Source: Pseudomonadota bacterium
GTDB taxonomy: Bacteria > Myxococcota_A > Polyangia > Polyangiales > Polyangiaceae
Assembly (NCBI GenBank): GCA_023423895.1
Contig: JAFAER010000126.1
Coordinates: 52,034 to 116,033 of the forward strand
Length of the DNA stretch: 64,000 nucleotides
Reading direction: 5' to 3'
Position numbers and translations under genes: made by a program. The notes under the pieces are model-generated. The model did not search any database, had not been told where the DNA came from, and saw only the letters and a list, made by a program, of their open reading frames with translations. Shown one piece after another: positions 1-10,266 of the stretch; the first letter of the stretch is position 1; every line of letters begins with the position of its first letter.

Positions 1-29
1 TCCGCTGAGCGCGTCTCGACGCCCGCGCG

Positions 30-1367
30 TCAGAGGTGATGGTCGCCGGCGGCCTCGGGTTGGTACCGGATTGCCTCGAGCACGCGTCCCGCCGGCAGTG
101 ACGACCCTACGGACGCCCCGAGCATGGCTTCCCCGAGCGGATCGAGCACGGAGATCCGGTTCTCCCCGGCGTCCCACGGATAGACGAGAGACGCCTCCCG
201 CTCGCGCCCGGCCTTCTCGCGGAAGAGGCAGCGGGAGTTCATCGTGACGATCGACGGGGGCATGTTGGCGGCGGTCACGATCTGCGTCCGCGAAAGCGTT
301 TCTCGTAGTCGCTCGGCCGCCGAGCGGTCGACATCGCGATAGATCGCGACGACCTCGGTGAGCCGGTGCACGTCCTGAGCGGTCATCGGGATGCGCCGCT
401 CGCGACCGCGCTTACCCGTTCGAACAGCCTCCTCCTCCGGACGTGGAACCGCCTCGGCGATCGTCACCCACGACGGCTTTCGGAGATGCGCTGCGAGGTG
501 GTCGATGAAGACTCGGATGCGTGCCGGCACGAACCGCGCGTGCAGATGCACGGCATAAACGCCGAGCGGATGCTGATGGAACTCGTCGAGCAGGACCCGC
601 AGCTTGCCGGCGGCGAGATCGGTCGCGACGATCGACGACGGCAGGAGCGCGATTCCATGCTCCGCGAGCGCGGCTTCGCGCATGTAGAGCGTGCTGTCGA
701 CGACGAGGTCGGCGTTGGGCTCGAGCGCGAGCGGGCCCTCGTTCGTGGTGAACTGCCACTGGTCGCGCCGTCGTGCGTGCACGATGCGTTGGTGGTGGAT
801 GAGGTCTTGCGGACGGAACGGGAGCCCGCGGCGGCGCAGATAGCCGGGCGCCGCGCAGACGACGACCTGATCGGAGGCGAGCTTCCGCGCGACGAGCCAC
901 GACTCGGAGAGCTTCTCCGCCAGCATGATCGCCACGTCGATCCCTTCGCTCGCGACGTCGGGCGGATGATCATCGAGGCGGAGATCGAGCTTCAGGTCAG
1001 GGTACAGCCGCGCGAATTCGGCGATGGGCGCTGCGAGCTGTGCCTGCGCGAAGGCGAGAGGTGCGTGGACACGCAGAACGCCACGGGGAGCGTCGCTCAC
1101 GTCGTCGATGGTCTGCGCCGCCTCCTCGGCCGCGGCAACGACGCGGGCGCAGCGCTCGTAGAGCCGGACGCCATCTGCCGTGAGCGCGAAGCGCCGCGTC
1201 GTCCGGAGGAGCAGAAGCGCGCCCAGGCGTTCTTCGAGCCGGCTCACGCGCGCGCTCACGACGGACTTCGACACGCCGAGCGCGCGGGCTGCATCGGTGA
1301 ACGACTTGGCCTCCACGACGGCGGCGAAGGTGGCCATCGCCACGATGTCTTCAGGAGAGGTTCGCAT
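30..1367 (-). CDS. LysR-type regulator fused to an Rnk/GreA-C-like domain
   Basis: The 445-residue protein starts as a LysR regulator. An N-terminal winged helix-turn-helix lies at about residues 10-68 (AARALGVSKSVVSARVSRLE), and a periplasmic-binding-like effector domain runs to about residue 300. LysR proteins normally end there. Here the frame continues without a stop into about 118 residues (328-445) that resemble Rnk, the regulator of nucleoside diphosphate kinase. The segments VTMNSR, LVYP and the terminal YQPEAAGD match that family. An internal ATG at 384-386 (residue 328) could start a separate Rnk-like product, but no good ribosome site precedes it. The gene diverges from the ribosome-hibernation gene across 77 bp. 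LysR regulators often control the divergent gene, which is an inference here. The fusion itself is read directly; its function is unknown. Confidence 0.85.
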   Translation of the reverse strand: MRTSPEDIVAMATFAAVVEAKSFTDAARALGVSKSVVSARVSRLEERLGALLLLRTTRRFALTADGVRLYERCARVVAAAEEAAQTIDDVSDAPRGVLRVHAPLAFAQAQLAAPIAEFARLYPDLKLDLRLDDHPPDVASEGIDVAIMLAEKLSESWLVARKLASDQVVVCAAPGYLRRRGLPFRPQDLIHHQRIVHARRRDQWQFTTNEGPLALEPNADLVVDSTLYMREAALAEHGIALLPSSIVATDLAAGKLRVLLDEFHQHPLGVYAVHLHARFVPARIRVFIDHLAAHLRKPSWVTIAEAVPRPEEEAVRTGKRGRERRIPMTAQDVHRLTEVVAIYRDVDRSAAERLRETLSRTQIVTAANMPPSIVTMNSRCLFREKAGREREASLVYPWDAGENRISVLDPLGEAMLGASVGSSLPAGRVLEAIRYQPEAAGDHHL

Positions 1368-1444
1368 CGATCGTTCGCGAAACAGAACACAGTGGGCGGC
1401 GGAACCAACCTGACGCCAGCCCCGATAGCGCCCAATGATGAGGC

Positions 1445-1807
1445 ATGAACATCGAGATCCGAGCGACGAACGTGGAGGTCACGAGCGCGCTCGAGCAGCA
1501 CATCACCAGGAAGATGCGCGGAGCCATCGGGGCCGAGCGAGACCATCTCGACAGGGTCCTGGTGCGCATCTGCGATGTGAACGGCCCGAAGGGCGGACGT
1601 GACATCCACTGCCACGTGGTCGCGCGCCTGCGTGGACGTACTCTCGTCGTCCACGATCTGGCCGAAGATCCGTACGAAGCCGCCACGAATGCTGCCGCAC
1701 GGCTGAGCGAGTTGATGGTGTCCGTCGTGGAGCGCCACCGGCCTTCACGAACGAGCATTCGATACGTGACGTCCGTCACGGCCCCTCTGCGGGGGGCGGC
1801 GCGGTGA
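1445..1807 (+). CDS. HPF/RaiA-type ribosome hibernation factor
   Basis: This 120-residue protein has the short HPF/RaiA/YfiA fold pattern. It begins MNIEIRATNVEVTSALEQHI and has a central strand region with the conserved DVNGPKGG and a DLAEDPYEAATNAAARL helix near the C-terminus. Family members bind the 30S decoding and mRNA region during stress or stationary phase and inactivate ribosomes. The length fits the short form, which lacks the C-terminal dimerisation domain of long HPF. A GATGAGG element precedes the ATG. Its 3' end overlaps the convergent guanidinium exporter gene by 32 bp, so the two transcripts are antisense there. Confidence 0.85.
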   Translation: MNIEIRATNVEVTSALEQHITRKMRGAIGAERDHLDRVLVRICDVNGPKGGRDIHCHVVARLRGRTLVVHDLAEDPYEAATNAAARLSELMVSVVERHRPSRTSIRYVTSVTAPLRGAAR

Positions 1808-2111
1808 GCTTCAGACCGAGGATCGCGATAACGAGGAGCGCGAGGAAAAACGCGCGACCGGCCGTGAGCGGCTCGTTGAACAGCACCACACCGAGGATCG
1901 CAGCTCCCGTCGCGCCGATGCCGACCCAGACCGCGTAGGCGGTGCCGATGGGCAGCGTGCGCGCGGCGCTCGCGAGCAGCCACATGCTCGCGATGATGGC
2001 CGCGATCGTCAGCGCGCTCGGAACGAGCCGCGTGAAGCCATGCGTGTACTTGAGCCCGATGGCCCACCCGGTCTCGAGAATCCCTGCAATGACCAGCTGA
2101 ATCCAAGCCAC
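1776..2111 (-). CDS. gdx: Guanidinium exporter, SMR family (Gdx/SugE)
   Basis: A 111-residue small multidrug resistance protein with four hydrophobic helices. The first is AWIQLVIAGILETGWAIGLK, which carries the essential membrane Glu in the ETGWA context typical of the Gdx/SugE subfamily rather than EmrE. The PIGTAYAVWVGIGA segment is also characteristic. The GTG start was chosen because AAGGAGGT lies just upstream and the resulting length is normal; the longer open frame upstream is not SMR-like. Gdx proteins exchange guanidinium for protons across the inner membrane. A guanidine-III riboswitch sits in the leader, supporting guanidinium as the true substrate. SMR exporters can act as dual-topology dimers, and only one copy is seen here. 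Confidence 0.92.
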   Translation of the reverse strand: MAWIQLVIAGILETGWAIGLKYTHGFTRLVPSALTIAAIIASMWLLASAARTLPIGTAYAVWVGIGATGAAILGVVLFNEPLTAGRAFFLALLVIAILGLKLTAPPPAEGP

Positions 2112-2115
2112 GACA

Positions 2116-2133
2116 CACCTCCTTCGAAAGGTG
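2116..2133 (-). promoter_or_regulatory. Shine-Dalgarno hairpin, likely riboswitch expression platform
   Basis: On the minus strand CACCTTTCGAAGGAGGTG contains a strong Shine-Dalgarno sequence (AAGGAGGT). The same block can pair CCTT with AAGG, or CACC with GGTG, hiding the ribosome site. It directly follows the guanidine-III aptamer and shares its last nucleotide. Ligand control of this hairpin is an inference. Confidence 0.6.
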
Positions 2134-2173
2134 CGTCGTCTTGTCTTCACCGGGTACGGCGCGTCTCGTCCGG
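2133..2173 (-). promoter_or_regulatory. Guanidine-III riboswitch (ykkC-III)
   Basis: On the minus strand the 41-nt block reads in order CCGGACGAG, then GCGCCGTACCCGG, then GACAAGACGACGC. Order, spacing and length match the guanidine-III pseudoknot class as I know it from Thermobifida fusca. Helix P1 forms from the two CCGG blocks. P2 forms from GCGCCGT with ACGACGC, with one C-A mismatch. It lies about 20 nt before the start of a Gdx-type exporter, the classic target. The class normally turns translation on when guanidine binds. Confidence 0.92.
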
Positions 2174-2370
2174 GCCGCCGCGAGCTCGGCTCGCTGCGAC
2201 AGTGACCATCGTAGTTCGGCTGGTCGCGCAGGCAAGGGCAACGGAGGGCTAGCTCTTCCGTCCTCGGCCGGGACGTTCCGAGCCTCTCGAGGCCGCTGCG
2301 GGCCGCGTCGTCGGCCCGCGCGGCGTCGTCCTTTGATGACAAAGGGCCCCCAGCGTTCGATCCTGATCCC

Positions 2371-3588
2371 GTGCGAGCCGTCCCAGCTCACGTGGTCGAT
2401 GCCGGTCGTGCACTCGCGAGCGGCGAGCCGCTGCGCGCGCTCGGCCTGGTCGGGCGCACGGAGTCGCCGCTCGGTCTGACGCTGCGGGGGATTGCTTACG
2501 CGCAGCTGGGCGATCTCGAGCTCGCGCGTGACTCTCTCGATCGCGCCGTGGCAGCTGCGGAGGACGCACGCACGCGCGCGCATGGCCGAGCCGCGCTCGT
2601 CGAGATCGCGCTGAGCACGGGTGATCCCGCGCCGGCAGCGCGAGCCGCGAAGGCATCGGTGGCCGAGCTCGAACGTCTCGGTGATGCCCGCAACGCTGCG
2701 ATGCAGCGCCTCGTGCTCGCGCGCGCCGAGGTGCTGCTCGGACGTCTCCCGGAGGCGCGGCGCGTCGTCGACGAGACGTTGGCGGCCGACCTCACGCCGG
2801 ATCTCCGCGCGGTCGCTTGCCTCGCGCAAGCGGAGATCGCGATCCGGTCCGTGGCGGCGCTTGCTGCTCGCGATGCGCTCGCGCGGGCCCGAAGCTGTCT
2901 CGCGAAGGCACCCAACCAGCTCCTGGCACGCGCGCTCGTCGCCCTCGAGCAGGAGCTCTCGCGGCCGATCGCGCGGACGTTTCACAAAGGTCTCGTTCGC
3001 GACGTGGATCTCTTCGCGATCGAGGAGGTCTCGCGCGGCGATGTCCTCCTCGTCGACGCCTGCCGGCGACTCGCGATCGGCGGTCGTGTCACGATCCCGC
3101 TCGCGCGGCGTCCCACGCTCTTCGCGCTCCTCCTCGAGCTCGCGCGTGACTGGCCGAGATCGGTCGCCCGTGACGATCTCGCGGCGCGCGCTTTCGCCGT
3201 CCGGAAGGTGAACGCGTCGCATCGCGCGCGCCTCCGTGTCGAGCTCGGGCGGCTCCGAAAGACGATGGATGGGCTCGCGGCCGAGCCGATCGCGACGGCG
3301 GACGGCTACGTGCTCGAGTCGAAGCGCGACGTCATCGTCCTGCTCCCGGCATCCGACGACGAAGGTGCACGTATCGCGATTCTCCTCGGCGATGGGGCCG
3401 CATGGTCGGCTCAGGGCCTCGCCGAGCACGCCGGCGTGTCGAAGAGCACCGCGCAGCGCGCGCTCTCCGCGCTCGTCCAGAGCGGCGCAGCGATCCGCAC
3501 CGGCAAGGGCAAAGATGTCCGCTACACGCGGCCAGGAACGCCGATCGCGTCACGGATGTTACTCCTCGGTCTCGTACCGAAGACGTAG
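2371..3588 (+). CDS. TPR plus winged-helix transcriptional regulator
   Basis: A 405-residue protein. About residues 1-190 are Ala/Leu/Arg-rich paired helices resembling tetratricopeptide repeats (for example LRGIAYAQLGDLELARDSLD). Residues about 220-330 resemble a winged-helix DNA-binding domain in which an ARLRVELGRLRK helix precedes a GYVLES wing. Residues about 345-400 form a second helix-turn-helix (LAEHAGVSKSTAQRALSAL) with a basic wing (GKGKDVRYTRPG). It is probably a DNA-binding regulator with a protein-interaction module. It starts with GTG and the start is uncertain, with no clear Shine-Dalgarno. The downstream beta-propeller gene follows after 48 bp and may be co-transcribed. Confidence 0.6.
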   Translation: MRAVPAHVVDAGRALASGEPLRALGLVGRTESPLGLTLRGIAYAQLGDLELARDSLDRAVAAAEDARTRAHGRAALVEIALSTGDPAPAARAAKASVAELERLGDARNAAMQRLVLARAEVLLGRLPEARRVVDETLAADLTPDLRAVACLAQAEIAIRSVAALAARDALARARSCLAKAPNQLLARALVALEQELSRPIARTFHKGLVRDVDLFAIEEVSRGDVLLVDACRRLAIGGRVTIPLARRPTLFALLLELARDWPRSVARDDLAARAFAVRKVNASHRARLRVELGRLRKTMDGLAAEPIATADGYVLESKRDVIVLLPASDDEGARIAILLGDGAAWSAQGLAEHAGVSKSTAQRALSALVQSGAAIRTGKGKDVRYTRPGTPIASRMLLLGLVPKT

Positions 3589-3636
3589 ATCGTCTCGTGG
3601 CGGCGATGGAGTCGCCCACAGCGCGGAGTCGCTATC

Positions 3637-4317
3637 ATGAACGAGACGAGCACCATGGCGAACGAGACGTTCCCCAAGCCGCGATCGACGACGAGCGAAG
3701 CGGAGATCGTCCGCGAGTTCCGACCGATCGACGAGAAGTCGATCCACGGCGTGACGTTCGACGGCAAGTACGTCTGGTTCGCGCGCAACGACGAGCTCGT
3801 TGCGTTCGATCCCGAGACCTCGAAGGTCGTGAAGACGCATCACGTTCCGAACGCCGACGCAGGCACGGCGTTCGACGGCGAGAACATCTACCAGCTCGCC
3901 AAAGGCGAGATCCTGGTCATCCACCCGTCGGACGGGCGGATCCTCCGGAGACTGCCGGCTCCGGGCAAGGGCGCGGACAGCGGGATGGCGTATGCGGACG
4001 GTTACCTGTGGATCGGACAGTGCCACGGCGCGAAGATCCACAAGGTCGACGCGAAGACCGGCGAGGTCGTTAAGACGCTCGCGTCGGATCGCTTCGTCAC
4101 GGGCGTCTCCGTCGTCGACGGCGCGCTCTGGCATGGCGCGGCCGTCGACGGAAAGCCCACCGAGCTACGGCGGCTCGCATCGGACGGTTCCGTCGAAGAG
4201 ACGGTCACCGTGCCGGTGGAGCTGATCGCGGGCGTCGAGTCTGCAGGCAACGACAGCTTCTGGTGCGCGGGCGAGAAGGGCAAGCTTCGCCTCGTCCGGC
4301 GCAGGCCGAAGCACTGA
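3637..4317 (+). CDS. Beta-propeller protein, glutamine-cyclotransferase-like
   Basis: A 226-residue protein built from repeated strand units of the type G-x-x-x-DGKYVWFAR, FDGENIYQL, YADGYLWIGQ and VVDGALWHGA. These are typical of propellers of the glutaminyl-peptide cyclotransferase / SMP-30-like superfamily. It has no evident signal peptide, so a cytoplasmic location is likely. No catalytic residues can be assigned, and it may be a binding rather than an enzymatic propeller. A GGAG element lies 9 nt before ATG 3637, while ATG 3655 is an alternative start. It follows the TPR/winged-helix regulator on the same strand. Confidence 0.55.
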   Translation: MNETSTMANETFPKPRSTTSEAEIVREFRPIDEKSIHGVTFDGKYVWFARNDELVAFDPETSKVVKTHHVPNADAGTAFDGENIYQLAKGEILVIHPSDGRILRRLPAPGKGADSGMAYADGYLWIGQCHGAKIHKVDAKTGEVVKTLASDRFVTGVSVVDGALWHGAAVDGKPTELRRLASDGSVEETVTVPVELIAGVESAGNDSFWCAGEKGKLRLVRRRPKH

Positions 4318-4371
4318 GGACCGCTCGCGGCGAGCCGTAGCGGGGTTCGCGCGCGAATCTCGGCGAGACCG

Positions 4372-6270
<1,899 letters not shown>

Positions 6271-6543
6271 GCGGGGAAGGCTACTCGTTTTGCGGGCGCT
6301 CGTCTCCCGCCAGGCCGGCCCTCCGACCGAGAAAAGGATGCCCGCCGCAGCGAGGATCGAGCGACAGGACAGGGACGAGCGGCAGGATGGCTGTCGGGCG
6401 CCGGCGGGTGACGCTCCCGCTAGCGCTGCGACACGGCGCCTAGCGGGGAGGCCGGTCAGCCGCTCTCTCGCCTGCTCGGGGGCGGAGAGGCAGGGCGCCG
6501 AGGCAGGGCGTAGCAACCCACGCCGGTCGCAGCAAGCGAGGCA

Positions 6544-7431
6544 TCACTTCTTCGTACACTCGAGCGGCGGCAGCTCGTTGGGCGCCAGACCGTCCGCCAC
6601 CAGCCGTGCATGAGCGAAGACGAGCCGATACGCGTCGATCCTCGCCATGACCGACGGCCCACGCGTCGACTCGTCATGGTCCATCGCCGACAGGCTCACG
6701 ACCCCGACGATCTCACGGGACCCTTTCGCGAAGACGGGCCCGCCAGAGTCGCCGGGGCACACGGACGCGCTCATGTGCAGCGTCTCCGCCGAGAGCGCAC
6801 GGATCGGGCCGCCGTCGCGTCCCTTGCGCTTGATCGCGTCTGCCGAGAGCGCGCACCGCCCGAACCCGACCGGGTACGCCTCCTCGCCGACGCGCGGCGG
6901 CGCTTCGAGCCGAGGCGTCATCGGCGACAAGCCGATGAGCTTTCGCGTGAGCACGAGCACCGCGACGTCCCCCGCGCCCCCGCCTTCGCCGCACGGCGGC
7001 GCGACGATGTGCCGGACGCCGACCTCGCCCCACGCGAAGTAGTCGCCGCCGAGCTCGACCCGGATCCCGCCGGCGTCGATGAGGTGCTTCGTGAACTCCC
7101 CGTGCGAGCCGCGCTCGACCAGGCAGTGATGCGCGGTCAGGATGAGGTCGTCGTCGATGACGGTGCCCGTGCACGTCATCGACGGGCCGACCACGCGGAC
7201 GATGGCGTCTTCCGGGACGGCGAGCGCGAAGGGCTTCTCGAGCACGCGAACGTCCGCGAGCTCTTCTTGCGACGAAGGGCGCACCGCGATCTTCGGCGGT
7301 GTGCCCTGGATCGTCTGGCAGCCGGTCGCCGAAACGAGGCCCGCCATCGCAGCGAGCCCGGTGAAAACCTTCGAACCTGCTTCGACCCAACGGCGCGCGC
7401 GCGATCGGCTCAACGGTCCTCCTCGAGGCAT
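6544..7431 (-). CDS. Trypsin-like serine protease, probable lipoprotein
   Basis: A 295-residue S1-family protease. The catalytic triad is visible: His in ILTAHHC, Asp in AGDVAVLVL and Ser in CPGDSGGPV. The N-terminus has an Arg-rich stretch, a hydrophobic segment and a lipobox-like SATGC at about residue 38. It is therefore probably exported and lipid-anchored. Paired cysteines near the catalytic His and Ser could form the usual disulfides. The substrate is unknown. About 270 bp of non-coding DNA separates it from glmS downstream. Confidence 0.85.
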   Translation of the reverse strand: MPRGGPLSRSRARRWVEAGSKVFTGLAAMAGLVSATGCQTIQGTPPKIAVRPSSQEELADVRVLEKPFALAVPEDAIVRVVGPSMTCTGTVIDDDLILTAHHCLVERGSHGEFTKHLIDAGGIRVELGGDYFAWGEVGVRHIVAPPCGEGGGAGDVAVLVLTRKLIGLSPMTPRLEAPPRVGEEAYPVGFGRCALSADAIKRKGRDGGPIRALSAETLHMSASVCPGDSGGPVFAKGSREIVGVVSLSAMDHDESTRGPSVMARIDAYRLVFAHARLVADGLAPNELPPLECTKK

Positions 7432-7604
7432 GCGGTCGACGCATGCCGAGTCAGCGGCTTCCCCTGTGATACGTGGCGACGTGCGGGGCCGCCACTTCTG
7501 CGTGCTCGGAGACGTCTTCGAAACTGAATGTAACCTACATGAATCGAGCGATGCGGGAGGAGCGCCGGTCGGAAGGACTACGACGGGGCAATGCCCTCGT
7601 TACG

Positions 7605-8138
7605 TCACCTTGAAACGGACAGTGAGACCTGGCGAGTGGCGTTGTGATAGGCGAGGCTCGACGCTTCGGGCTGCGCGTTCGCATCCTCCACGCCGAGCTG
7701 GACGAGCTGTTCGATGATCTCCGCGCGGCGGGTCGCCGACGCGATGAGGTACGAGGAGCAGATGAGGACCTCGGGCGAAGGGTCCGCGCACTTGGCGAGG
7801 ACACGCTTCTCGGCAGCGAGGGCGTCCGCCGAACGGCCCTGATCGAGGAGTGCCCGCGCGTACAGGTGTTCCACCGTGGGCTCCTCACGAGCCTCGGTCG
7901 GAGCGCGCTCGATGGTGCCGACGGCCATGCCAGGCTGGCGGATGTCGAGGTAGGCCTGCGCGAGCTCACGCAGCGCGGCGGGGTCTTTCGGGCTCGCGGC
8001 CACCTTGGTCTCGAGGAGGCCGATGCGACCATGATGAGAGGAGTCGCCGACCACCGGCTTCTCGCGCTGCGTCGTGCCGCAGAACCAGATCGATCCGATC
8101 GCCACCAGCACCGCGACGTTCCAGCCCTTCACGCCCAT
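7605..8138 (-). CDS. Membrane-anchored TPR-like protein
   Basis: A protein of about 177 residues that begins MGVKGWNVAVLVAIGSIWFC, a single N-terminal membrane anchor. TPR-like helices follow (DPAALRELAQAYLDIRQPGMA, HLYARALLDQGRSADALAAE). The start was chosen at ATG 8136-8138 because a GGAGG lies upstream and the anchor then sits at the N-terminus; the open frame extends 30 residues further. No function can be assigned. TPR proteins of this kind are usually scaffolds in envelope or secretion complexes. Confidence 0.5.
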   Translation of the reverse strand: MGVKGWNVAVLVAIGSIWFCGTTQREKPVVGDSSHHGRIGLLETKVAASPKDPAALRELAQAYLDIRQPGMAVGTIERAPTEAREEPTVEHLYARALLDQGRSADALAAEKRVLAKCADPSPEVLICSSYLIASATRRAEIIEQLVQLGVEDANAQPEASSLAYHNATRQVSLSVSR

Positions 8139-8282
8139 TCGTCTCGCCAGCCTCCAGGGAGAGATCCCGCGCCTCGTCGGGTCGCGTCCAAACTTGGACG
8201 CACGAGCGACGAAGAAGTTCCACGCCACGCCAGGTTCTTCAGGACAATCCTACGCCTGAAAAGTTCCCGACCTTGCATGCGA

Positions 8283-8299
8283 CGCCCGATTTTCGGGCG
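8283..8299. other. Perfect 7-bp inverted repeat (stem-loop)
   Basis: CGCCCGA and TCGGGCG flank a TTT centre. The repeat lies in the 219-bp spacer between the leuB-like gene's 3' end and the TPR gene, both on the minus strand. It could be part of the 3' end of the leuB transcript or an operator for the TPR gene. No T-run follows on either strand, so it is not a classical intrinsic terminator. Confidence 0.4.
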
Positions 8300-8357
8300 A
8301 TGTGTCGGGCTCTGACACTGCATCGCGTCCCAGTTTTGGCCGCGATCGACGAAAAGA

Positions 8358-9422
8358 TCAGCTCGCCCGGAGGCGCTCGAGCACCCACTCGGCCACGGCC
8401 TTGGTGCCCTTTTGTCCACCTACATCGGGGGTGCAGTTGCCGGTCATGACGGCTTCGGCACAGATCTTCTCGATGCGGGCTTCCTCCTCGGGCCAGCCGA
8501 GATGGGCAAGCATCATTCCCACCGTGAGGAAGCTCGCGATCGGGTTGGCGAGATCCTTGCCGACCAGTGGCGGCGCCGACCCGTGCACCGGCTCGAACAA
8601 CGCGACCCGGCGCGGGTCGGCGTAGTGCACGTTCGCGCTCGCGGCCATGCCGAGCCCGCCCTGGAGCGCCGCACCGAGGTCCGTCACGATGTCGCCGAAC
8701 AGGTTGTTCGTGACGATCACCTCGAACGGCCGCGGATCCTGGACGAGGTACAGACACAGCGCGTCGACGTACACGTGCTTCGCGGAGATGCCGGGATACT
8801 CCTTCGCCACCTCGAAGAAGCAGCGGTACCAGAGCTCGTGCGCGTGCTTCATCGCGTTCGACTTGTCCGCCATGTGCACGGTCTTCTTTCCGTGCTTCTT
8901 CGCGTACTCGAAGCCCGCGCGAATCAGGCGCTCCACGCCCTTGCGCGTGTTCACGTCCTCGTTGATCGCGATTTCGTCCGCGGTGCCCTTCTTGAACTGC
9001 CCGCCGATGCCGACGTAGATGCCCTCCGTGTTCTCGCGGAAGACGACCATGTCGATGTCCTCGGCGCTCCGGTCCCGGAGCGGCACCAGGCGATCGACGA
9101 GCGCACGTACCGGTCGCACGTTCGCGTAGAGATCGAGCCCGAAGCGAAGGCCGAACAGGATGTCGCGCGCATACTCGAGGTTGGGGACGCGGGGATCGCC
9201 GAGCGCGCCCAGCAAGACGGCGCTCGCTTCGTTCGCAATGCGCGTCTGCACGTCCTTGGGAAACGTCGTTCCGTCGCGGAGAAAACGCTCCGCACCAAGG
9301 TCGAGTTGCCACAGCTCGAGCGGCAGCTTGCGCTCGTCGCGATAGTGCTCGAGCACGCGTGTCGCGTGGGCCATCACCTCGGGGCCGATCCCGTCGCCGG
9401 GAATGATCGTGATGAGGGGCAT
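8358..9422 (-). CDS. leuB: Isocitrate/isopropylmalate dehydrogenase family, probable 3-isopropylmalate dehydrogenase
   Basis: A 354-residue enzyme starting MPLITIIPGDGIGPEV. The family motifs are clear: FRENTEGIYVGIGG (substrate loop), KSNAMKHAHELW, VDALCLYLV, TNNLFGDIVTD (metal-binding Asp) and FEPVHGSAPPLVGK (NAD-binding). The reaction would be NAD-dependent oxidative decarboxylation of 3-isopropylmalate in leucine synthesis. Homoisocitrate or tartrate dehydrogenase activity cannot be excluded from motifs alone. No leuA, leuC or leuD neighbours are present. The start was placed at ATG 9420-9422, and the upstream in-frame extension is rejected because it overlaps a divergent lipoprotein gene. 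The intergenic gap is 31 bp. Confidence 0.85.
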   Translation of the reverse strand: MPLITIIPGDGIGPEVMAHATRVLEHYRDERKLPLELWQLDLGAERFLRDGTTFPKDVQTRIANEASAVLLGALGDPRVPNLEYARDILFGLRFGLDLYANVRPVRALVDRLVPLRDRSAEDIDMVVFRENTEGIYVGIGGQFKKGTADEIAINEDVNTRKGVERLIRAGFEYAKKHGKKTVHMADKSNAMKHAHELWYRCFFEVAKEYPGISAKHVYVDALCLYLVQDPRPFEVIVTNNLFGDIVTDLGAALQGGLGMAASANVHYADPRRVALFEPVHGSAPPLVGKDLANPIASFLTVGMMLAHLGWPEEEARIEKICAEAVMTGNCTPDVGGQKGTKAVAEWVLERLRAS

Positions 9423-9453
9423 CGGGAGGCCGGCTACGGTACCATGCTCGCCA

Positions 9454-10266
9454 ATGGACGGTACGACTCGCCTGTCTTCCTTTGCTCGCGCTCTTTCTGG
9501 CTCGGTTGCTCTTCCGCTCGCCGCGCTCGCCGCGCTCGCCGCGATTGGCGGCGTCGGGTGTGGCGGCTCGGAGGGCCCTTCACCGAGCACGCCTGCGCAG
9601 AAGTCCGCGACGCCCGATCCCCAGGCGCCGAACGAATCCGCCGCCGCCACGCCAGCCGCCACGCCTGCGCCGGTTGCGGCCTCCGCGCCGGAGGCGACCG
9701 ACGGCCCGTGGCCCTTCGGACCGACGCCGAGCAGCGAAGACCGCAACGCGCAGCTCGAACGGCTGAAGAAGAACCCTGGCCCCATCAAGTCGAACTGGGT
9801 GCCGCCCGGGCGTTCGGACCGCTACGGCCATGCCGAGGGCCTCATCGCGGCCCCGGTCGACGCGGTGCGCACGAGGCTCTTGGACTTCGGCCACTACAAG
9901 GATCTCGCCGGCCCGAAATTCAGCAGCGTCAAGGTCGTCGACAAGCAGGGCCAGAACACGGACGTGTACTTCCAGCTCCCGATCATGAAGGGCGTCGCCA
10001 CGATCTGGTACGTCACGCGCTTCCCGCCGTCCCGAGCGACGAGCAGCGGTGACGTGCTCGAAGGCACCTTCGTGAAGGGCAACATCAAGAACATGCACAT
10101 CGCCTTCACCGTCAGGCCCGGACCGGACGAGAAGAGCAGCGTCATGGTCTGCGATCTCGTCCTTCGACCGAACGTCCCCGCTCCGCAGTCGGCGCTCGAC
10201 GAGGAGCTGCGCGACGCGTGCGGGGACGCGATCAACTCAGTCCGAAAGACGATCGCTACCCCGTAG
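9454..10266 (+). CDS. Lipoprotein with START/SRPBCC-like domain
   Basis: A 270-residue protein. The signal peptide has an Ala/Leu-rich core (ALPLAALAALAAIGG) and a VGC lipobox, then a Pro/Ala/Ser linker. From about residue 115 it has a compact domain whose pattern (GLIAAPVDAVRTRLLDFGHY, GTFVKGNIKNMHIAF, a long C-terminal helix) resembles SRPBCC/START lipid-binding folds. The hydrophobic core is encoded by tandem CTCGCCGCG-type repeats. The ligand is unknown. It diverges from the leuB-like gene, and its 3' end overlaps the small gene at 10256 by 11 bp. Confidence 0.55.
   Translation: MDGTTRLSSFARALSGSVALPLAALAALAAIGGVGCGGSEGPSPSTPAQKSATPDPQAPNESAAATPAATPAPVAASAPEATDGPWPFGPTPSSEDRNAQLERLKKNPGPIKSNWVPPGRSDRYGHAEGLIAAPVDAVRTRLLDFGHYKDLAGPKFSSVKVVDKQGQNTDVYFQLPIMKGVATIWYVTRFPPSRATSSGDVLEGTFVKGNIKNMHIAFTVRPGPDEKSSVMVCDLVLRPNVPAPQSALDEELRDACGDAINSVRKTIATP

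Noticed and set aside
1368..1444. A LysR T-N11-A operator in the divergent spacer
   Set aside because: The motif is too short and degenerate to pick out by eye; several chance matches exist.
4318..4371. GC-rich hairpin between the convergent propeller and glmS genes as a terminator
   Set aside because: Stems are imperfect and no T-run is present.
8283..8299. Intrinsic terminator after the leuB-like gene
   Set aside because: The hairpin is real but no T-run follows on either strand, so I list it only as a stem-loop.
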